A DNA stretch of 32,277 bases from Pedosphaera sp. (GCA_025359965.1 JANYDC010000008.1:1-32277); one strand, 5' to 3'. Positions 1 to 9,212 are shown, numbered from the stretch's first letter. A program made the numbers and translations. Notes: generated from the letters alone by a model not told the origin.

Positions 1-61
1 GAGCCAGACGCTCGGTCAGGGAGAAGAAGGAAAGCTCAGCGGGGCGGATGATTTCAGGCAT
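1..61 (-). CDS. N-terminal fragment of an unidentified protein, cut by the left edge
   Basis: An open frame on the minus strand begins with an ATG at 61-59 and runs off the window. Its first 20 residues are MPEIIRPAELSFFSLTERLA. The frame upstream of the ATG stays open only to about 124, where a stop lies. No signal peptide or known motif is visible and I do not recognise the protein. It would be divergent from the exporter operon starting at 456, so the roughly 400 bases between them would hold both promoters. No clear Shine-Dalgarno site precedes the ATG. The piece is too short for a codon test. Confidence 0.35.
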   Translation of the reverse strand, partial: MPEIIRPAELSFFSLTERLA

Positions 62-228
62 GCATTCTTTGACGAAATCCACAACCCATCTACTCAAAAT
101 CCACACCAGCTTTTTTACATTATTTCAGTTTCTGGAAGCGCTCTGATGTGCTTCCTTGAGATCAAAGTGCTTTGGGAACTCCTGCTGTAGGTTTATTCCT
201 GCAAATCTGCGTTGTCAAATGAGTTGAT

Positions 229-256
229 TTTCCCCAATCATGGCGGGGTGGGGAAA
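229..256. promoter_or_regulatory. Inverted repeat, possible operator or leader hairpin
   Basis: TTTCCCCA at 229-236 and TGGGGAAA at 249-256 are perfect complements around a 12-base spacer. The repeat sits about 200 bases upstream of the exporter operon. It could be a protein-binding site or an RNA hairpin. There is no T-run after it on the plus strand, so a terminator is less likely. Chance occurrence cannot be excluded. Confidence 0.3.
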
Positions 257-443
257 CCAATCCCCGAACGCCAAGTTAAAAATAAAAACCTCGCCGCTAA
301 ACAGAACAGATCATGGATTCTGCTGATATCAAGGCATTACAGAACAATCCTTCTGAAACGCATATTTACATGGATTTTATGGCCTTTCTCCATGGTGATT
401 TGCGTTCCACTGAGTCCATTTTTCCTGGGACCACCATTGCGGC

Positions 444-450
444 AAGGAGG
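444..450 (+). promoter_or_regulatory. Strong Shine-Dalgarno site that sets a TTG start
   Basis: AAGGAGG lies five bases upstream of the TTG codon at 456. It is the strongest ribosome-binding site seen in the window. It supports a TTG start for the adaptor protein, because the first in-frame ATG lies further in, within the putative signal peptide. Confidence 0.75.
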
Positions 451-455
451 GAACC

Positions 456-1481
456 TTGAAAATTTCTACAAGCGGGGGTTTAAGATGTTCATGGGCCAGA
501 AAGAGCGTGATTACGACAGGGATGTTTCTGGGAATCTGCCTGAGCCGGGCAGCAGGTCCGGCGGAGCAGAGTCCTGCAGTTTCCGCGTTGGGGCGATTGG
601 AGCCAGCAGGTGGTTTGGTGCATGTCGCCGCACCCTACTCGTTGCAGGGGCCATCCATACTGACCGAGCTTTTTGTGCATGAGGGGCAGACCGTCACCAA
701 CAGCCAAGTGCTTGCACACACCCATACTCATGCCGCCATGGCCGCGGCTTTGCGGTATTCGTTTAGGATGGTGGAATCGGCCCGCGCCCGGCTGGCGCAG
801 GCGGAAACGGGCGTGAAACCAACGGAGTTGGCGGCGCTGACGGCCGAATCACAAGTTGCGCAGGCTGACTTTGAGGATGCACGCAGGGAATTGGAGCGCC
901 AGCGCGGGTTGCGCGTCGAGGGGTCTGTTTCACAGCAGGATTTTGATTTGGCGCAAACAAGATTCCTCACGCGCTCGAACGCGCTGGAGGTTGCGCATCA
1001 GCGGCAGCACGCGGGAATTGAGGTAAGGGAAGTGGATGTCAAAGTTGCCCGGGCAGAAGTCGCGGTGGCAGAGGCGCAGGCGGAACGGGCGGGGATGGAA
1101 AATGAGCAAACGGTGGTTCGCGCCCCGCAGGATGGCCAAGCGCTTACCGTGCATGTACGGGTGGGCGAGGAAATAGGGCCGAGTGGGGTTCTTGATCTGG
1201 GACGGACGGATATGATGGATGTCAGGGTGGAAGTGTACGAGACGGATATTCGCCACCTTCGAGACGGGCAGCGAGTGGAAGTCAGCGGCGATGCCTTTTC
1301 TGGGACGCTAATGGGACGCGTGCAGAAGATGGGGCGTCAAGTGAGACCCAACCGCCTGCTTAAACCTGATCCTTCGGCTTTCACGGATTCACGGGTGGTG
1401 GAGGTGATTGTTCGTCTTGATTCCAACGGGACCGTTTCATCTTTGAGCGGGGCATTGGTAAACGCGCGCTTTCTTCCATGA
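456..1481 (+). CDS. DevB/HlyD-type membrane-fusion (adaptor) protein of an ABC exporter
   Basis: This 341-residue protein is the likely periplasmic adaptor linking the inner-membrane exporter encoded next to an outer-membrane channel. The TTG start is chosen because AAGGAGG precedes it at ideal spacing. Residues 1 to about 35 form a basic, then hydrophobic export signal ending near SRAAGPAE. The stretch ALGRLEPAGGLVHVAAP (about 44-60) is the usual opening of DevB-like adaptors. A long helical hairpin rich in Ala, Glu and Arg follows (about 95-205), then a lipoyl/barrel half with VRAPQDGQ and a C-terminal beta region. The stop overlaps the next start (ATGA, 1478-1481), so translation is coupled. 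In cyanobacteria the DevBCA family exports heterocyst glycolipids through TolC. The substrate here is unknown and no TolC gene is in the window. Confidence 0.85.
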   Translation: MKISTSGGLRCSWARKSVITTGMFLGICLSRAAGPAEQSPAVSALGRLEPAGGLVHVAAPYSLQGPSILTELFVHEGQTVTNSQVLAHTHTHAAMAAALRYSFRMVESARARLAQAETGVKPTELAALTAESQVAQADFEDARRELERQRGLRVEGSVSQQDFDLAQTRFLTRSNALEVAHQRQHAGIEVREVDVKVARAEVAVAEAQAERAGMENEQTVVRAPQDGQALTVHVRVGEEIGPSGVLDLGRTDMMDVRVEVYETDIRHLRDGQRVEVSGDAFSGTLMGRVQKMGRQVRPNRLLKPDPSAFTDSRVVEVIVRLDSNGTVSSLSGALVNARFLP

Positions 1482-2671
1482 TATCGCGTTTCCGAGAGGC
1501 ACTGTCTCACACGATACGCCCGGCGGGAGTGCCACTGGCATGGAGGCAATTGACCTCGCGAAAATTGAGGCTTACCGCTGCCGTGGCGGGTATTTCCTTT
1601 GCAGCTTTGATGATGCTGATGCAGTTGGGTTTTCGCGATGCACTTTACGACAGCGTTGTGCTCCTGCACCAATCATTCTCCGGCGAGCTGGTGATTGTGA
1701 ACAGCCAGTACGATTCCCTGGCCGATTCGAGAATGTTTTCCCGGCGCAGATTGAATCAGGCGCGCGCGGTAAGCGGAGTCATCAAAGCCAAAGCGATCTA
1801 TACGGGGCTGGCATCCTGGAAAAATCCCGACACGATGCACGACCGCACCATTTTTGTGATTGGCTGCGATCCAGCCGTTCCGCCGCTGCATTTGACGGAT
1901 TCGGAACAATCAAGCGCGGCTTTGCAGCGTCCTGATCAGGTTTTGTTCGACTCAGCGTCGAGGCAAGAGTTCGGGCAGGTGAAAGAGAGATTGCTTCGGG
2001 GCGAGAATGTGGTCACAGAAATTGCAGGCCAAAGAATGACGGTGGGAGGTTTGTTTACGCTGGGGACATCATTTGCGGCTGACGGAAACGTTTTGATGGG
2101 GGAGGCGGCCTTTCATCGCCTTTTCATGGATCGCTCACCCAACATGGTTAGTCTGGGGGTGCTGGAGCTTGCGCCGGATGCATCGGTTTTGGGGGTGCAG
2201 GCTACTTTAAAGAAAACCTTGCCCGAGGACGTCATGGTTCTCACGCGCAAGGAGCTTATGGACCAGGAGAAGGATTATTGGGCGCGCCGGACGCCAATTG
2301 GCTTCGTTATCAGTGCGGGGCTAATCATCGGATTTATTGTGGGATCGGTGATCGTGTACCAGATTCTTTACACGGATCTTAGCGACCATTTAAAGGAATA
2401 TGCGGTGCTGAAAGCGACGGGTTGCTCGGACGCGTTTTTACACTCTATAGTGGTCCAGCAATCCGTAATTCTGGCTGTAGCGGGGTTTGTGCCGGCGGCA
2501 GTTTTGGCGGCGGCAGTTTTTTGGGCCACTCGTGTTGCGACTTCGTTGCCTGCCTACCTGGACATTTCAAAGTCGGCCATTGTTTTGAGTCTTACTCTGG
2601 CCATGTGCATTATTTCAGGCATGTTCGCCCTGCGCGTGTTGCGCCACGCCGATCCTGCGGAGGTTTTTTGA
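1478..2671 (+). CDS. DevC-type ABC exporter permease (FtsX/MacB-like)
   Basis: This 397-residue inner-membrane protein has the FtsX/MacB-like layout. There is one membrane segment near the N-terminus (about 31-52), a large periplasmic domain (about 55-270), and three more segments (about 275-297, 324-350 and 366-388). The N-terminal run with GISFAALMMLMQLGFRDALY and the cytoplasmic EYAVLKATG loop between the second and third segments are typical of DevC. The C-terminus ADPAEVF is also common in this family. The gene overlaps the adaptor by four bases and is followed after one base by the ATPase, so the three form one transcription unit. Such permeases use ATP hydrolysis to drive substrate from the periplasm or outer leaflet into a channel. 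The substrate is not deducible. Confidence 0.88.
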   Translation: MISRFREALSHTIRPAGVPLAWRQLTSRKLRLTAAVAGISFAALMMLMQLGFRDALYDSVVLLHQSFSGELVIVNSQYDSLADSRMFSRRRLNQARAVSGVIKAKAIYTGLASWKNPDTMHDRTIFVIGCDPAVPPLHLTDSEQSSAALQRPDQVLFDSASRQEFGQVKERLLRGENVVTEIAGQRMTVGGLFTLGTSFAADGNVLMGEAAFHRLFMDRSPNMVSLGVLELAPDASVLGVQATLKKTLPEDVMVLTRKELMDQEKDYWARRTPIGFVISAGLIIGFIVGSVIVYQILYTDLSDHLKEYAVLKATGCSDAFLHSIVVQQSVILAVAGFVPAAVLAAAVFWATRVATSLPAYLDISKSAIVLSLTLAMCIISGMFALRVLRHADPAEVF

Positions 2672-2672
2672 G

Positions 2673-4007
2673 ATGAGCACAAAACCAGTGTTTCAACTGC
2701 GTGATGTACACCATTCCTTCGGAACAGGCGCGCTGGAAAAAACGGTGCTGCACGGTGTCAGCGCCGAATTATTTGCCGGCGAAATTGTTTTGCTCACCGG
2801 CCCCTCAGGTTCGGGCAAGACCACCATTTTAACACTGGGCGGCGGGCTTAGAAGGGTGCAAACCGGAAGCGTCCAGGTGCTCGGGGAAGAGTTGCGCGGC
2901 GCCTCGCAGTCCACGCTTCTGGGAGTGCGGCAGCGAATCGGTTTTATCTTTCAGGCGCCCAACCTGCTCGATGCCCTGACGGCCTGCCAAAACGTGGCCT
3001 TGGCGCTGGCCTGGGCCGGGCCGATTTCCGCGCAGGAAGCGGAAGCCAGAGCCCTTGAGCAGCTTGAACTAGTGGGGCTTGGCTCGCATGCGCATAAGTT
3101 GCCGGGGCAGCTCTCGGGAGGGCAGCGTCAGCGCGTGGCCATTGCGCGCGCATTGGTGGTGCGGCCCAAAATCATTCTGGCCGATGAACCGACCAGCGCG
3201 CTGGATCGGCAAACGGGCCGCGATGTGGTCGAGCTATTGCAACGATTAGCCAGGGGCAGTGGCTGCGCCATCCTGTTGGTCACTCACGACCATCGCATTC
3301 TGGATATTGCGGATCGAACGCTCGCCTTGGAGGACGGCCAGCTTGTGTCCCTGGCCCGTGATGCAGCCCAAGCGGCAAGTCATCTTGCCTCGGGCGTGGC
3401 CCAGATTGGCAAGCGGACCGATTTGAAGCGTCTGATTGCGGATTTAAACGAGGCGGAGTTTTTCCGGTTTTTAAAAGATTCGGCGGACGAGCTGGCTCAC
3501 CTGCGGGAAGCGTTGGAATCCGCCAGAAGTCAGGTGGCGGCTTCACAGTTTGATCAACTGCTAGTGGCCACCACTTATAAGGCGGGCCAATTGCTTCAGG
3601 CGGATCGGGTGACTCTTTTTGTGGTGGATCACCGGGCCGGGTTGCTGCGCTCGCGAGTGGCGCAAGCCGGAACGGAAAACCTTCTCCACATTGAGATTCG
3701 ACTGGACCAAGGTATTGCGGGCTTCGTGGCGCGCACCGGCGAAACGATCAATTTGAGTGATGCGTATGACGATCCTATGTTCAACCGGGATGTCGATCTT
3801 CGCACGGGTTATCGCACGAGGAGTTTACTCTGTGTGGCGGTCAAAAATGCCAGCGGGCTGGTCGTCGCAGTGGGACAGGTACTGAATAAACAAGGTTCCA
3901 ACCCGTTCACCGAGGATGATGAGCGCCGTTTCAGTGAATTCCTTGAGCCCATAGGGCGATTGCTGGAGAATCTGCTCGCTGTTGAGAAGCCCGTTTCATC
4001 CACCTGA
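2673..4007 (+). CDS. DevA-type ABC exporter ATPase fused to a C-terminal GAF domain
   Basis: Residues 1 to about 232 are a complete ABC ATPase: Walker A GPSGSGKTT (43-51), Q-loop Q94, signature LSGGQRQR (147-154), Walker B ending in D171-E172, and switch His205. DevA and LolD/MacB-type ATPases normally stop near here. This protein continues through a helical linker (about 250-295) into a GAF domain (about 296-435). The domain contains DPMFNRDVDLRTGYRTRSLL, which resembles GAF domains of cyanobacterial CyaB adenylyl cyclases and mammalian phosphodiesterases. It ends with a full NKxnFx3DE signature: N405-K406, F412, D416-E417. In those families this marks cyclic-nucleotide-binding GAF domains. 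The start at 2673 has GGAGG nine bases upstream. I infer that export may be gated by a small ligand, possibly cAMP or cGMP. Confidence 0.88.
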   Translation: MSTKPVFQLRDVHHSFGTGALEKTVLHGVSAELFAGEIVLLTGPSGSGKTTILTLGGGLRRVQTGSVQVLGEELRGASQSTLLGVRQRIGFIFQAPNLLDALTACQNVALALAWAGPISAQEAEARALEQLELVGLGSHAHKLPGQLSGGQRQRVAIARALVVRPKIILADEPTSALDRQTGRDVVELLQRLARGSGCAILLVTHDHRILDIADRTLALEDGQLVSLARDAAQAASHLASGVAQIGKRTDLKRLIADLNEAEFFRFLKDSADELAHLREALESARSQVAASQFDQLLVATTYKAGQLLQADRVTLFVVDHRAGLLRSRVAQAGTENLLHIEIRLDQGIAGFVARTGETINLSDAYDDPMFNRDVDLRTGYRTRSLLCVAVKNASGLVVAVGQVLNKQGSNPFTEDDERRFSEFLEPIGRLLENLLAVEKPVSST

Positions 4008-4014
4008 ATGGCGC

Positions 4015-7000
4015 TCAAGGAAGCTCAACGCTTGCGCGGTAAAAACGGGATGAGGTACCGTTATTACCTTTGGCAGTGAGAATACTTCCGACGAATTGAG
4101 TGGGGTAATGGACCAAGACCTGCCAGCCGCTATCCAATGAATCCCGATGCCAAAAGGTGTAGCTCCTCCCGGGCAGGGCCTGAACGCTGAGAGTTACTGC
4201 GATAGTATCGAATACAACCCCCATTTCAAATTTGCTTTGCGGAAGTTTGGGATCAGTCCCAGCGATGTATTCCTGTAAATTGGTTTGTCCGTCGCCGTCT
4301 GGATCGCCGTTTGGTCCGGAGTCTCCGGTGCCCAGTTGGGTATCTAATCCGTACTTGGCTTCCCATTCATCCGGCAAACCGTCACCATCGGAATCCACTT
4401 GCCATGGGAGTTGTTCGCCGACGATATTTAAACGACCGGCTGTGGGCAGAGAGGCCTGCCATACGGACGGGTCATCGCCAAACTCCGCACTGCTTGTGCG
4501 CTGGAGCGATTTGCCGGTGCCCGATGCGCCAGCAGGCCAGGGAGCATCCGGGCGATAACGGATTTCTTCGACTAAGACATGAGGGACTTCGCCAGCATTT
4601 ACCGCCGGAAGACCAACGGGTTCATCTGGCCGATTCAATTCGAGTGATTCCCCCGAATTATCCAGATTCCCGCTCCAAGGTCCAAGGATCAGCACTTCTG
4701 ATGGAACCTGGAATTTAGTGCGGAAGGCTGCCGCCACACCTGCGTCCACGCCAGGATCAAAACCCACCACTAAACCCAACCCGCCCGCAGGGAGAACTGC
4801 TCCGGTCGGGAAATCAAACTGCACCCCTCCGCGCAAATGCCAGGCGTTTGTTTCATGGCGCGTATCCCATAGGGGCAAGGGGTTGGAGGAAATATTCCGA
4901 ATCTCGATGAATTCATCTTGGGTATTGTTGTTTGTGCCATTAGGGGTTGGGTTAAAATGAATCTCCGTAATCACCAAAGGACCCACTAACGGCAGGGAGT
5001 TGGTTTGTCCCAGGGTACGCGAGATTTGAGGGATAAAATGCTCGACCCCGTCGCGAGTTGTGAAGCGTCCGAAGCTGACGCCATTGAAGGCCGCCCCAAA
5101 GCTGAAACCATGATGCCAGCCCGTTAAACGACCAGTTGAATCAGCGCTGAATAGATGTGCGGAATCCCCCAGTGAGCTAAGGGAGAAACCAGCCGCCTGC
5201 CTAAGCGCAGACTCATCAATGACCCAATAACTGTTGGCGGGGACGACGCTGCCTGCGGGCAGACGGTATTTTTTTGGGTCTCGATAATCATCCGTCAGCC
5301 ACCATCCGCTGATGGCGGCGTCCACTGCGCCTGGGTTCCACAGCTCAATGGCATCCAACAAAGGCGGGTCGGTGTGGGTTAATGCTTCGTTCACCAAAAC
5401 GGCGGGGATGGAAATCGGCTCGGGATCGGCTGCACCGGGTGATCCGCCCAAGGCCGAGCTGGCCCGCCATTGTTCGGCCTTGCCGATTGATTCCGGCAGC
5501 GCGCTTTCGTCCCGCAGGGTCAGGGAAAAACCGAACCCATCGGAGAGCGGAGCCCAGCTCTGGTCGTATTTCACATCGCTGATAGGTTCGCGCAGTGGTC
5601 CGGTCAGGATGATTCGATTCTCAGCGTTGCCCAAGCTTCCGGAGAATTCGCCGGCGATGCCGACTGCGGTCGGGTACCTTGACAGGAAGGCGATGCGGTT
5701 TTTAACCAACAGAATCCGCCCGCCCGCCGACAGGCTGGTCACGGCACCCGTACTCGAAAAATCAAATCGAATGCCGCCTGAAATTTGGAATCCAACCAAA
5801 TTCAATAGGGCGTCGGATGTGTTCTTCAGCTCAATAAATTCAAAATCGCCGGAACTATTGGTTGAATCCAATGAAGGGGACTCGGGGTGGTACATGATCT
5901 CGGTGAGCAACAAGGGGGGAGTCAGGTTGAAATACGTTGCCTCAGTCTTCCCGGACCACTTGGAGACCAAGGGTGGGTTCAAAGCGCCCGTGCGAGCGGT
6001 AAAGGAGTTGTTGTTCACACGCGCCACCAACCGGGTATTGGATGAAATGACAATGGGGTTCGTTCCGGCCGTCGCCGCGCCCGGGCGGATGCCACCACCC
6101 GGCAGGCGTGGATCAGTGCCATCCAAAGTGTAGTAAATGGTGCCGACTGCGGGACCATTCAGCGTCACGGAGGTGGAGTTGGTAAACCGCCCGGCAGAAA
6201 CCGAGGGCGTCGGCCGGCGCACGGATTGGCTGTCCATAAAGACAACCCGATTGGAAAGCCAGAGCTTCATCGCGTTGACCTCGCCTTGGTAACTGCCGTT
6301 ACGGGGGGTGATGCCCCACCTAGACTGCTCCCGAGGTTGAGCCTTGCGAACTTCGCCCGTTAATTGGTCAACCAACCGGTGGAGGTTGGTCAACGCGAAA
6401 TGCGATGAGCGCAAATCCTGGTAACGGTCAATCCACAGCTGGTAGAAATCAGGGTCAGTAAAAAGACGGCCCCACCACGATTGAGTGGTCTCATTAAAAA
6501 AATCAGTTCCGCCGCTGTCCGTCCAAACTTTGGGATTCGCATCGCGTCCATCAGTGGAGCCAAGTGCCCGATCAAAATCCCACAGAGGGCCAAATGTGAT
6601 TTTGCCGCTGCGCGGCTTGTAGAAGAAAGTACTTAACCTCAGGCCATCCGCATTGAAGGCGAGGACGTTCAGAAGATGGTGATCCACCCACGAATCGACA
6701 TCGATAAAAGCGCGGTAGCCAACGGAGGGGTCCTTCCAATTCGCGCCATAAAGGGCGGTGCCAAAGGAGTCGAAGTAGCTGTGCAGATATTGTAGCTGAG
6801 GGCTCCGCGCAGGCTGGGTGATCTCCACTTCGGAGGGCTCGACAAATACCATGCCTTGGTTCGCTGCGTAGAAACCGCCCTCCCCGGGACCGGTTCGGTC
6901 CACTTTAAGAATGTACCCCCCGGTTACGGAGGGCGCCGTGAGATTTTCGGGTTCAAGCTTGTCGATATCCACGCGATCTTTGCTGCGGCGGACCCGCTCC

Positions 7001-9072
7001 TCCAGGACGTAAACGCCGTAATAGGTGGTGGGATAACGCACCGTGGCGTTGGCAGTGTCAGAAACGAGGAACAGCTCGACAAATCGGGTCCGTGAGGCGT
7101 ATCGCCCCATGTCGCGACTCAACTGATAAATGAACGGGTTGTGGACCAAGACAGGCTCAAAATCATTGGGAGCGTACAGTACCCAATCCGAATCCCCGGG
7201 CAGACCCAGTAGTTGCCGTTTGTCATCGGCGTCGAACTCATCGCGCAACTCAAGGTTTAGGTTAACTTTCGCGTTGCCCAAAGTGCTGGAGCCGCGCGCG
7301 CCGATGCCCACCCGTGCGCTCAGAACGGGAGCCCTGCCCAGGGAGGTGATGCCATCAATGGGTTCGTACACTTGTAAATAGGCATTTTGCTGGCCTTCGG
7401 AAGGAGGACGGCCCTTGCCGAAATTATGCAACACCATAACCGGCAGATCGGAGCTGAAGGTGGGTGTGGTACCCTCCAGTTTCAAATACATCTCGCTATG
7501 CGGATCGCCAGGAAGTACTCCGGGCGCGAAAACCCTCGCGCGAATTTGCACAGAATTGCTTACCAGAAGGGAATTGGTATAGATGGGCGATGTTTCGGCA
7601 GGCAATGAACCATCCTTTGTGAAGCGGATCACGGCTCCGGTCATGTCGGTTTGCGCAGACAGTGAAAGGCTGAAATTAGTGACGTAGGCCCCCCCGTTTC
7701 TGGAAAATCTTACGTCAGGGGCAAATCCGACCCCGCTGGTCGTGTTGGCAGACCCTGGAGTTGGTTTCGCAAAGAAACCGACCACGCTGGGAGCCCCGTT
7801 GGCCCTGCCATAGCTAAAATCCTTTTTTTGTTTGGGGAAAGTCGGTGAGAATCCTGACTCGACGTCCCCAGCAGGATTGACCAGCGCCAAATATTCTCCG
7901 TCATCATCAAGTTTGAAATTGGTGTGGAGTTGGGATGCGGCATTTGTTCGGTCCTTGCCCGAGGCAAACACGATCAGTCTTCCTCCCGCCGCCAGGCTTT
8001 TGCCGGGGAATGCCCATTTTCGCAGGTTCAAGGCGTCATCAGTGAGCGACCAGCCAAAAAGCGAGACAGCCTGGTTTGAGGCATTGAACAACTCGATCCA
8101 GTCCGATTTATCCCCATCCACATCCCTGATCACTCCGTTGTTGTCTGCCATGAATTCGCTGATGATCACCCCCGGCAGCACTAAATTAGGGTCGACGGTG
8201 TAGTTCCAGTTCCCACCCTGAAAGGGATGTGGAGTGCCGGCGAGGTCGGTAATCCCATGATCATCACCGAACGCCACGCTGACACTTCCTGCTTTTACCT
8301 TAGGAAATGAAAACACAAACTGACCCGGGGTCACCTCGGTGACATTGGTGGCACCCTGCCCGTTGATCAGCAGGTCGCCGGCATCCACCCCCTTCACTGG
8401 TTCGCTGAAAACAACTTCAATGGCAAACAGTTGTTGCAAGGCGGCTCCTGCGACAGGAGTAACGGCAGAGAGCACTGGGGAGTCCGTGTCGGCCGTGAAG
8501 GAAAGGGAAGCGTCCCAAACGATGTCACTGCTGGTGAGTGAGGTGTTGAGCAGTTGAACAGCGATGACGTTGGCTCCGGAGTGGAGGACTGACTGAGGGT
8601 TTGCAATGGGATAATCATTGTACACGGCCGGGTCCGGACTTACCGGGCCGCTGGCGAGTCCCTCCAAGCTAATCTCTCCCTCCGGCACGTTGAAGCGAGT
8701 CACCATCTGCCCATTGATCCAGCAGATAAACCCATCATCGCAGGCAGCCCGCAGGACCAGGGATTGGATGTCAGCAGGATTGACGACATTGAATTGTTTT
8801 CTGAGGAACACTGTGGAGTAACGCCCGTACATGTCGTCCAGAAGAGTGCCGGTGAATGGATCGCCATAGTAAAACGTTGCCACTCCAGCGGGCCAGGAAC
8901 CATCATCGAAAGAAGAGGATCTCCATGCCGTAGGGTCCGCAGGGGAGGGTGATGCAAGCCCCTTAAAATAACGCCAGCTTGCGCCCGTGCCAAAGAGCTC
9001 CTGGGAAAGGCAGGGGCGGGACATTCCACAAAGCATGACCCAGATAAACAGTAGACGGTAGAAAGATGTCAT
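4015..9072 (-). CDS. Giant secreted CotH-kinase / lamin-tail multidomain protein
   Basis: This 1685-residue protein starts at the ATG at 9072 because a signal peptide follows directly (MTSFYRLLFIWVMLCG, cleavage near SQE). A GTG 34 codons upstream would bury it. Approximate order: jelly-roll-like domain (25-195), bacterial Ig-like domain with VVFSEPV (196-295), lamin-tail domain with ISEFMADNN and DWIELFN (300-430), chitobiase-like module (455-530), CotH domain (540-950), second chitobiase-like module with YYTLDGTDP (955-1040), and three more lamin-tail domains (about 1052-1215, 1222-1345, 1362-1480). Calcium-type repeats DSDGDGLPDEW and DPDGDGQTN (1560-1600) come next, then a C-terminal beta module ending in FYRASVELP. 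CotH keeps NAD (807-809) and GPLWDFDRALG (829-839). CotH is a spore-coat protein kinase in Bacillus; the role of secreted versions in this phylum is unknown. Its 3' end nearly abuts the exporter ATPase. Confidence 0.85.
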   Translation of the reverse strand: MTSFYRLLFIWVMLCGMSRPCLSQELFGTGASWRYFKGLASPSPADPTAWRSSSFDDGSWPAGVATFYYGDPFTGTLLDDMYGRYSTVFLRKQFNVVNPADIQSLVLRAACDDGFICWINGQMVTRFNVPEGEISLEGLASGPVSPDPAVYNDYPIANPQSVLHSGANVIAVQLLNTSLTSSDIVWDASLSFTADTDSPVLSAVTPVAGAALQQLFAIEVVFSEPVKGVDAGDLLINGQGATNVTEVTPGQFVFSFPKVKAGSVSVAFGDDHGITDLAGTPHPFQGGNWNYTVDPNLVLPGVIISEFMADNNGVIRDVDGDKSDWIELFNASNQAVSLFGWSLTDDALNLRKWAFPGKSLAAGGRLIVFASGKDRTNAASQLHTNFKLDDDGEYLALVNPAGDVESGFSPTFPKQKKDFSYGRANGAPSVVGFFAKPTPGSANTTSGVGFAPDVRFSRNGGAYVTNFSLSLSAQTDMTGAVIRFTKDGSLPAETSPIYTNSLLVSNSVQIRARVFAPGVLPGDPHSEMYLKLEGTTPTFSSDLPVMVLHNFGKGRPPSEGQQNAYLQVYEPIDGITSLGRAPVLSARVGIGARGSSTLGNAKVNLNLELRDEFDADDKRQLLGLPGDSDWVLYAPNDFEPVLVHNPFIYQLSRDMGRYASRTRFVELFLVSDTANATVRYPTTYYGVYVLEERVRRSKDRVDIDKLEPENLTAPSVTGGYILKVDRTGPGEGGFYAANQGMVFVEPSEVEITQPARSPQLQYLHSYFDSFGTALYGANWKDPSVGYRAFIDVDSWVDHHLLNVLAFNADGLRLSTFFYKPRSGKITFGPLWDFDRALGSTDGRDANPKVWTDSGGTDFFNETTQSWWGRLFTDPDFYQLWIDRYQDLRSSHFALTNLHRLVDQLTGEVRKAQPREQSRWGITPRNGSYQGEVNAMKLWLSNRVVFMDSQSVRRPTPSVSAGRFTNSTSVTLNGPAVGTIYYTLDGTDPRLPGGGIRPGAATAGTNPIVISSNTRLVARVNNNSFTARTGALNPPLVSKWSGKTEATYFNLTPPLLLTEIMYHPESPSLDSTNSSGDFEFIELKNTSDALLNLVGFQISGGIRFDFSSTGAVTSLSAGGRILLVKNRIAFLSRYPTAVGIAGEFSGSLGNAENRIILTGPLREPISDVKYDQSWAPLSDGFGFSLTLRDESALPESIGKAEQWRASSALGGSPGAADPEPISIPAVLVNEALTHTDPPLLDAIELWNPGAVDAAISGWWLTDDYRDPKKYRLPAGSVVPANSYWVIDESALRQAAGFSLSSLGDSAHLFSADSTGRLTGWHHGFSFGAAFNGVSFGRFTTRDGVEHFIPQISRTLGQTNSLPLVGPLVITEIHFNPTPNGTNNNTQDEFIEIRNISSNPLPLWDTRHETNAWHLRGGVQFDFPTGAVLPAGGLGLVVGFDPGVDAGVAAAFRTKFQVPSEVLILGPWSGNLDNSGESLELNRPDEPVGLPAVNAGEVPHVLVEEIRYRPDAPWPAGASGTGKSLQRTSSAEFGDDPSVWQASLPTAGRLNIVGEQLPWQVDSDGDGLPDEWEAKYGLDTQLGTGDSGPNGDPDGDGQTNLQEYIAGTDPKLPQSKFEMGVVFDTIAVTLSVQALPGRSYTFWHRDSLDSGWQVLVHYPTQFVGSILTAKGNNGTSSRFYRASVELP

Positions 9073-9212
9073 TGGACAGATCAATGCTAGGTTAAATACA
9101 CGAGCGGCATTGACGAGAAAAAAGCCAGCACATGTTATGCCATGCGCGAATCGGTTATTCTCGGCGATTGCCACCGGGAGCCAATGGTGAGCTCACGCTT
9201 AATAGCTGCGGA

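Larger units (their letters stand above)
62..455. other. Intergenic region upstream of the ABC exporter operon
   Basis: This stretch separates the leftward fragment from the exporter operon. I see no convincing coding sequence in it. A TTG-initiated open frame from 212 runs into the next gene in another frame, and its translation looks like noise. The only structures I can support are an 8-bp inverted repeat at 229-256 and the Shine-Dalgarno site at 444-450. Confidence 0.5.

Noticed and set aside
212..682. A 156-codon open frame on the plus strand starting with TTG
   Set aside because: It overlaps the adaptor gene in another frame, has no ribosome site and its translation resembles no protein. 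The adaptor frame has a signal peptide, an AAGGAGG site and family motifs.
5312..6133. A 273-codon open frame antisense to the CotH gene
   Set aside because: Its sequence is the complement of conserved lamin-tail domains and shows no domain of its own.
9073..9174. Longer GTG start for the CotH protein
   Set aside because: It would place 34 residues before a clear signal peptide that begins with its own ATG at 9072.
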